This document shows positions 59,703 to 64,000 of a stretch of 64,000 bases of DNA, in pieces. The stretch covers positions 40,092 through 104,091 of the forward strand of contig JAZGDZ010000097.1 in NCBI GenBank assembly GCA_036478235.1, given 5' to 3'. The DNA comes from JACZWZ01 sp036478235. GTDB taxonomy: Bacteria; Actinomycetota; Acidimicrobiia; Spongiisociales; UBA11373. The notes under the pieces are model-generated. The model made no database searches. It was not told where the DNA came from and saw only the letters and a list, made by a program, of their open reading frames with translations. The position numbers and the translations under genes were made by a program. Position 1 is the stretch's first letter. Each line of letters begins with the position of its first letter.

Positions 59703-61558
59703 TCACTTTTCTGCGAACCCGCCCGGCGGGTGAAGTCGAGGAGCCGTGGGCGGCGACGCGGCGCCGCGAGGGCACCGCGGTGCTGGAACTGGAACACGCC
59801 GCAGCCTCGGACGTCGCAGCTTGTCTGGCGGGGAGGATCCTGCCGGTCACCATCGGGTCTCAGGAGACTCACGGTGCGGCGTATGTCGTCGAGCCGGACG
59901 AGGCGCTGGCGTTGGCTCGAGACGGCGTTCCCGGCTGGAGGCTGACCGTTGTCGACGCCGGGCCTGCCGGCCGGTTGCTGGATGCGGTTGCGCGCACCGG
60001 CGCGGCTTTTCTGCGCACCGGAAGAAGCAGGGTCGCCGCCGTCGCCGGACTATTAGACGTTCCCGGCCTGTCGGCCGTCGCCTCGGTCTTCGTGGACTCG
60101 GTCGAGGATGCGGTCGATGCCGTCCGCGCCGGGGCCGGAGACCTCCTGCTGCGCGATTGGGATACCGAGAGCATCGGTGAGTTGCGCGACGCGGTGGACG
60201 GCCTGGTGATGGAGCGGTCGGCGTTTCCGCCGGGGGTGGCGGTCGACGATCTGCGGGACGGGCTGCCACCGGACATCTTTGCGGCGGCTCTCGATCAGCT
60301 CGATGGGAGTGGTGCGGCTCGCCCCAGATACGAGTGGGCACCCGGCCGCGATCAGCGTGTCCCCACTCCGTCCAACCGGTTGTCGGCGGAGTGGCCGGAC
60401 ACCCGATGGGTCGGCGAGCCGTCCCCGGCCGGATTCGAGGGCGTGCGGCCCGGGATCCGGGCGGTGCTGGAGGACTCCCTCAGCGGGCGGAGGCCGTCGC
60501 GCTACCAGGTGGAGATGCTGTTCGGGGCGAGGGGCGACGAGGTCGATGCCATCGCCCGGGTCGCCGATGAGCTGCGCCGGCGCCGGGTGGGGAACACCGT
60601 CAGCTACGTCGTGAACCGCAACATCAACTACACCAACCAGTGCTATTTCCGTTGCGGTTTCTGCGCATTCTCCAAGGGGCCCCGCTCCCTCAACCTCCGG
60701 GGGGACCCGTACCTCCTCGAGGTCCACGAGGTCGCCTTCCGGGCGCGGGAGGCGTGGGAGGTGGGAGCGACGGAAGTGTGTCTCCAGGGGGGCATCCATC
60801 CCCAGTTCACCGGGGACTTCTACGTCTCGGTGGTAGAGGCCGTCAAGGAGGCGACGCCCGACATGCACGTACACGGCTTCACGCCGCTCGAGGTGTGGCA
60901 GGGGGCGGAGACGCTCGGCGTCGACATCGGGGCGTTCCTGAGCCGCCTCAAGGAGGCCGGCCTGGGCACTCTCCCCGGAACGGCGGCCGAGATCCTGGAC
61001 GATGCGGTGCGGGCCCACCTGTGCCCCGACAAGATCACCACCTCCGAATGGGCTCACGTGATGCTTGTCGCCCACGAGCTGGGGCTCCGCTCGACGGCGA
61101 CGATGATGTTCGGCCACATCGACGGGCCGGCTTCGTGGGCCAATCACTTCGAGGTGCTGCGGGCGATCCAGGAGAGGACCGGCGGGTTCACCGAGTTCGT
61201 CCCGCTTCCCTTCGTTCACATGGGGGCGCCGATCTACCTGCAGGGCCGGGCCCGGCCCGGGCCTACATGGGACGAGGTTGTCTTGGTGCACGCAGTTGCC
61301 CGGATCGCCTTCGACGGCCTGATCGACAACGTGCAGGCGTCCTGGGTCAAGCTGGGCCTCGACGGTGCCACCGCCCTGCTGCGCGCCGGGTGCAACGACA
61401 TGGGGGGCACCCTCATGAACGAGAACATCTCCCGGGCGGCGGGAGCCGCTCACGGCCAGGGCATTAGCGCCGACGAGATGGAGGCCGCCATCATCGCTTC
61501 GGGGCGGACCCCGGTGCGACGTACCACCCTCTACGAGGTCGCTCAGCGGGCCCAGTGA
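59699..61558 (+). CDS. cofH: Fo synthase subunit CofH with long N-terminal extension
   Basis: 619 residues. The CofH core runs from about residue 250: VSYVVNRNINYTNQC with cluster Cys at 315, 319 and 322, EVCLQGGIHPQFTGDFY, HVHGFTPLEV, GTLPGTAAEILDD, and the closing WVKLGLDGATALLRAG to GGTLMNENISRAAG. Residues 1 to about 205 are extra and not part of FbiC or ordinary CofH as I know them. They contain TGSQETHG-like (TIGSQETHGAAYVVEP) and ASVFVDSVEDAVDAVRAGAGD, the latter resembling a strand-helix unit of a TIM barrel. Adds 4-hydroxyphenylpyruvate/tyrosine-derived carbon in Fo synthesis. Confidence 0.9.
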   Translation: MITFLRTRPAGEVEEPWAATRRREGTAVLELEHAAASDVAACLAGRILPVTIGSQETHGAAYVVEPDEALALARDGVPGWRLTVVDAGPAGRLLDAVARTGAAFLRTGRSRVAAVAGLLDVPGLSAVASVFVDSVEDAVDAVRAGAGDLLLRDWDTESIGELRDAVDGLVMERSAFPPGVAVDDLRDGLPPDIFAAALDQLDGSGAARPRYEWAPGRDQRVPTPSNRLSAEWPDTRWVGEPSPAGFEGVRPGIRAVLEDSLSGRRPSRYQVEMLFGARGDEVDAIARVADELRRRRVGNTVSYVVNRNINYTNQCYFRCGFCAFSKGPRSLNLRGDPYLLEVHEVAFRAREAWEVGATEVCLQGGIHPQFTGDFYVSVVEAVKEATPDMHVHGFTPLEVWQGAETLGVDIGAFLSRLKEAGLGTLPGTAAEILDDAVRAHLCPDKITTSEWAHVMLVAHELGLRSTATMMFGHIDGPASWANHFEVLRAIQERTGGFTEFVPLPFVHMGAPIYLQGRARPGPTWDEVVLVHAVARIAFDGLIDNVQASWVKLGLDGATALLRAGCNDMGGTLMNENISRAAGAAHGQGISADEMEAAIIASGRTPVRRTTLYEVAQRAQ

Positions 61559-61619
61559 GGGCGAGTTCCGGTGGGCGGCCGACTCTCAAGCACACCGTTT
61601 GGGCGAGGTCAGGGGTGCT

Positions 61620-63116
61620 GAGCTACCAAGGACCGCACCTAATCGTGGGGCGCACGCCGACGTGCCTGATTGAGACTGGGGCCGCGTTACGGGGCGTTCC
61701 CGTAGCGTCGAGGCGCTGACCGGTTGGCTCTTGAAGTGCCTGCCGCCCACTCGGGTTGGCTTTCTAACGAGGTGTCTGCCGGTTGGTGTCCTCGGCCGTG
61801 GCGTGGCTCGAAAGAGGCGAGAGCACATCGACCCGAATCAGGCTTGCCCGCTGCGGTCTCCGTAACCGACAGAAAGGGCAATGTGATGAGTGTGACGATC
61901 GGTATCGACCCTCATAAGGGGTCGCACACGGCAGTAGTGATCGACCCCGACGAGGTGGTGATCGACGAGATCCGAGTGAAAGCGACCGCCAACCAGCTGG
62001 TAGAGCTCCAGCAATGGGCATCGGGGTATGGGGATCGGTGTTGGGCGGTGGAGTCGGCCCGTGGGATGGGCTATCTCTTGTCCCAGCAGCTGGTGGCCGC
62101 CGGCGAGCGGGTGCTTGATGTGCCGCCGATGATGGCGTCGCGGGTACGGGTGTTGGGTTCGGGCCGCTCCCAAAAGAACGACCCGAACGACGCCCGTTCG
62201 GTGGCGATCGCAGCGCTCCGCCACCCCGGTCTGGCAACGGTGGTTGCCGATGATCACGCCCGGATGCTGGGACTGTTGGCGAAACGACATCGAGACGTGG
62301 CCCGGTTGAAGAACAAGACGGCGTGTCGCCTCCACTCTCTGCTGATGGAGCTCAGCGCCGGCGGGTTGGCCTCAGAGATGACTGTCAACAAGGCGAACTC
62401 GGTGCTCGAGAGCGTCGACGTCACCGACGAAATGACACAGCAGCGGGTGGTGATCGCTGCGGAGCTGGTCGACGACATCGCCCGTCTCGAAGCCCAGATG
62501 CGAGCGTCGAAGAAACGGATCCGCACCGCTGTTACCGCTTCGGGCACCAGCCTGTGCGACATCCGAGGGATCGGACCGATCGGAGCGGCGATGATCCTCG
62601 GCTCGGTCGGCGACATCGGACGGTTCCCCACCGCGGGCCATTTCGCGTCATACAACGCCACCGCTCCCATCGAGGCGTCGTCAGGCAACAAGACCCGGCA
62701 TCGGCTCAACCTGAGAGGGAACCGCAAACTCAACCACGTCCTCCACATCGCAGCCGTTTCCCAGCTCCGATACCCCGGAGAAGGCCGCGACTACTACGAA
62801 CGGAAGGTCGCTGAGGGCAAAACCTCCAAGGAAGCGATCCGGGCTCTCAAACGGCGCATCTCAGACGTCGTCTACCGCCGTCTCCTCGCCGATTCCCAAC
62901 GCACCATGACCTAAAACGATTGGTGGGTCCGGGAGGACACCCAGGGACGTCTCTTGTTCCAGCGTGGCCGGCTCACACCCTGATACACCGGCTCTTCGGA
63001 TAAGTCACTTCCCGGACCCGACACCAACACTACGACCAACCCGGCCTCCAAGCACGGGCCAACCCGCCGCGCCCGACCAACGACCAAAACCGCCCCTTGA
63101 CACAAAGAGGCATCGT
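61620..63116 (+). mobile_element. IS110-family insertion sequence (ends approximate)
   Basis: An intact DEDD transposase gene with non-coding flanks of about 270 bp on the left and 200 bp on the right. The right side ends in CCCCTTGACACAAAGAGGCATC (about 63095-63116), which resembles right ends of actinobacterial IS110 relatives as I remember them. The left end was not located precisely. IS110 elements have no long terminal inverted repeats and make no clear target duplication, and none is seen. The left flank is the place where a bridge RNA would be encoded. Directly downstream of cofH. Confidence 0.7.
61886..62914 (+). CDS. IS110-family transposase (bridge-RNA-guided recombinase type)
   Basis: 342 residues. 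RuvC-like DEDD domain: Asp8 in IGIDPHKGSH, Glu56 in WAVESARG, Asp99 and Asp102 in QKNDPNDARSVA. A coiled linker follows, then the transposase-20 domain with DIRGIGPIGAAMILGSVGDI and the serine motif at about 265-266 in EASSGNKTRHRLNLRGNR. All catalytic residues are present, so it should be active. ATG at 61886; GTG at 61883 is possible. Confidence 0.92.
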   Translation: MSVTIGIDPHKGSHTAVVIDPDEVVIDEIRVKATANQLVELQQWASGYGDRCWAVESARGMGYLLSQQLVAAGERVLDVPPMMASRVRVLGSGRSQKNDPNDARSVAIAALRHPGLATVVADDHARMLGLLAKRHRDVARLKNKTACRLHSLLMELSAGGLASEMTVNKANSVLESVDVTDEMTQQRVVIAAELVDDIARLEAQMRASKKRIRTAVTASGTSLCDIRGIGPIGAAMILGSVGDIGRFPTAGHFASYNATAPIEASSGNKTRHRLNLRGNRKLNHVLHIAAVSQLRYPGEGRDYYERKVAEGKTSKEAIRALKRRISDVVYRRLLADSQRTMT

Positions 63117-63242
63117 TCTCGAGCGGTCGCGGCATGGGTGGCGGCATAGGGTCCTAATCGGATCCCCGGCGGGCTGACGCTGCTGTAGCTGCTAGGGCGT
63201 CGACGGTTGACGGGTCGTGGGGTTGGCGCGAGACTTCAAGCC
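62915..63242. other. non-coding right flank of the IS and adjoining sequence
   Basis: No gene seen. 62915-63116 belongs to the right end of the IS; 63117-63242 is short intergenic DNA before the membrane protein gene. Confidence 0.5.
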
Positions 63243-63626
63243 ATGGGGTCGGTAAGGGGTCTGTTCGGCTGGGTAGTCCTCCTCGCTCTGGCCACGGGCC
63301 TAATCCACGTCTACATCGGGGTCGACGTTCTGCTTGAGGGTCCTTATGCGGACGCGGTCATCGACGACCTAACAGCGGGCACTGCGGTTGGGATTGTGTT
63401 CATAGGCATGGCGATCCCCTACTTGGTGGGTTTGGCGCTGATTCTTGGCGGCGTGAGGCCACTTCTGTGGCTTCGGGTGGGTGCCGGGTACACGGCCTTG
63501 CTTCTTGTCCTGTGGGCAGTTGCCGGGACCCGCGACACGCTGGCATACGCAGACAAAGCGATCGAGGTCGCCCTTTTGGTGCTGCTCGTGGCGCTACTCC
63601 GCCGCCCCGTTGAGAGTGCGGTCTGA
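63243..63626 (+). CDS. small four-helix membrane protein of unknown function
   Basis: 127 residues. Four hydrophobic helices, with FGWVVLLALATGLIHVYIGV at the start (His in the first helix), an acidic loop, GIVFIGMAIPYLVGLALILGG, then two further helices and a basic LLRRPVESAV end. Resembles small DUF-type membrane proteins, family not recognised. ATG at 63243; a TTG at 63207 would add twelve residues. No good ribosome binding site for either. Confidence 0.55.
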   Translation: MGSVRGLFGWVVLLALATGLIHVYIGVDVLLEGPYADAVIDDLTAGTAVGIVFIGMAIPYLVGLALILGGVRPLLWLRVGAGYTALLLVLWAVAGTRDTLAYADKAIEVALLVLLVALLRRPVESAV

Positions 63627-64000
63627 ATAACCAATTGGGACTGACTAAGCATGGCTCGGGGGCAGAGGTATTCCTGTCGAAATTTTTGCGTATCGCAGTT
63701 CAGAAGTTTCAAGGGACCGCCGAATGCAGAATCGGCGGCTGATTGGGACCGGGTGCTCGGCGAGTTCGACGCCTGGGTGCAGGCCACCCACCCCGAACTA
63801 CTGGACGACGACCGACACGGCTTTGTCAACCACGCCGACCGAAGCCCTCGCAAGCCGGATCAAGGTGCGCGTTATCCGGCTGGGAGGGATGATGTTGGCT
63901 GGGTTGGCACTCACCGGTCGGGCGGTGTGATCTGGTCAGTCTGCGGTAACAGGCTGATCGTTCACGGTCCGCCGTCCCGGCAAGTGCGTGCCACCCCTTT
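63627..64000. other. unresolved right-edge sequence
   Basis: No convincing complete gene. One plus-strand frame from about 63680 to the edge is open and reads DWDRVLGEFDAWVQATHPEL around 63750, which looks protein-like, but no start with a ribosome binding site was found and the rest is low in recognisable features. Could be a remnant or the start of a gene beyond the window. Confidence 0.3.

Noticed and set aside
58566..61558. cofG and cofH as one FbiC fusion broken by an error
   Set aside because: The ATGA junction is clean, both proteins are complete, and CofH has an extra domain that FbiC lacks.

Overview
The window is high-GC, densely coded DNA from an actinobacterium. The lineage call is inferred from family content and gene order: an AdnAB-type helicase-nuclease pair, a SepIVA-like protein upstream of a DUF177-rpmF-plsX-rnc-fpg-smc-ftsY block (an order also known from mycobacteria), inhA followed by hemH, and coenzyme F420 genes (cofG, cofH). 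An uncultured or deep-branching actinobacterium such as an Acidimicrobiia relative would fit, but the sequence alone does not fix the class. Adjacent genes in one operon very often overlap by 4 nt (ATGA, GTGA or TTGA), which implies translational coupling.

Layout. 1-8.7 kb: AdnB-like (cut by the left edge) and AdnA-like proteins, divergent from a glutamate/leucine-type dehydrogenase, then a stand-alone RecB-like nuclease and an MFS transporter. 8.7-12.9 kb: accessory stretch with two candidate structured ncRNAs that share one promoter architecture, an organomercury island (ArsR-type regulator, perfect operator palindrome, flavin-type split-barrel protein, intact MerB, and a truncated thioredoxin-like gene behind a MerR-spaced promoter), dapB, and a 133-bp direct repeat. 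12.9-18.6 kb: PH-domain/SHOCT membrane protein, acyl-CoA ligase, YbaK-type deacylase, DUF2867-type oxidoreductase, InhA-type enoyl reductase. 18.7-29.5 kb: a contiguous haem cluster, hemH-F-A-C-D-B-L-E-N-Y, holding every step from glutamyl-tRNA to protohaem. 30.7-32.6 kb: ddl, a stand-alone RAM protein, a divergent cold-shock protein, rpmB.

32.9-47.4 kb: housekeeping block (FakA-like, recG, rsmD, coaD, sepIVA-like, DUF177, rpmF, plsX, rnc, fpg, lipoprotein, acyP, smc, ftsY, cdd). 48.0-52.8 kb, minus strand: upp-atl-deoA-punA-etfB-etfA, i.e. nucleoside salvage with an alkyltransferase-like protein and the electron-transfer flavoprotein. 53.0-55.7 kb: ffh-rpsP-khpA-rimM. 55.7-58.5 kb, minus strand: two GAPDH paralogues and a thioesterase; the first paralogue has lost the catalytic Cys. 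58.6-61.6 kb: cofG and a cofH with a long N-terminal extension. 61.6-63.1 kb: an IS110-family element. The right end holds a small membrane protein and unresolved sequence.

The most unusual items are the Cys-less GAPDH-like protein in tandem with a normal GAPDH, the two ncRNA loci with matching promoters, a MITE-like element with terminal inverted repeats present twice, the extra N-terminal domain on CofH, and several dispersed intergenic repeat families. All family calls come from motif reading; no database search was run.
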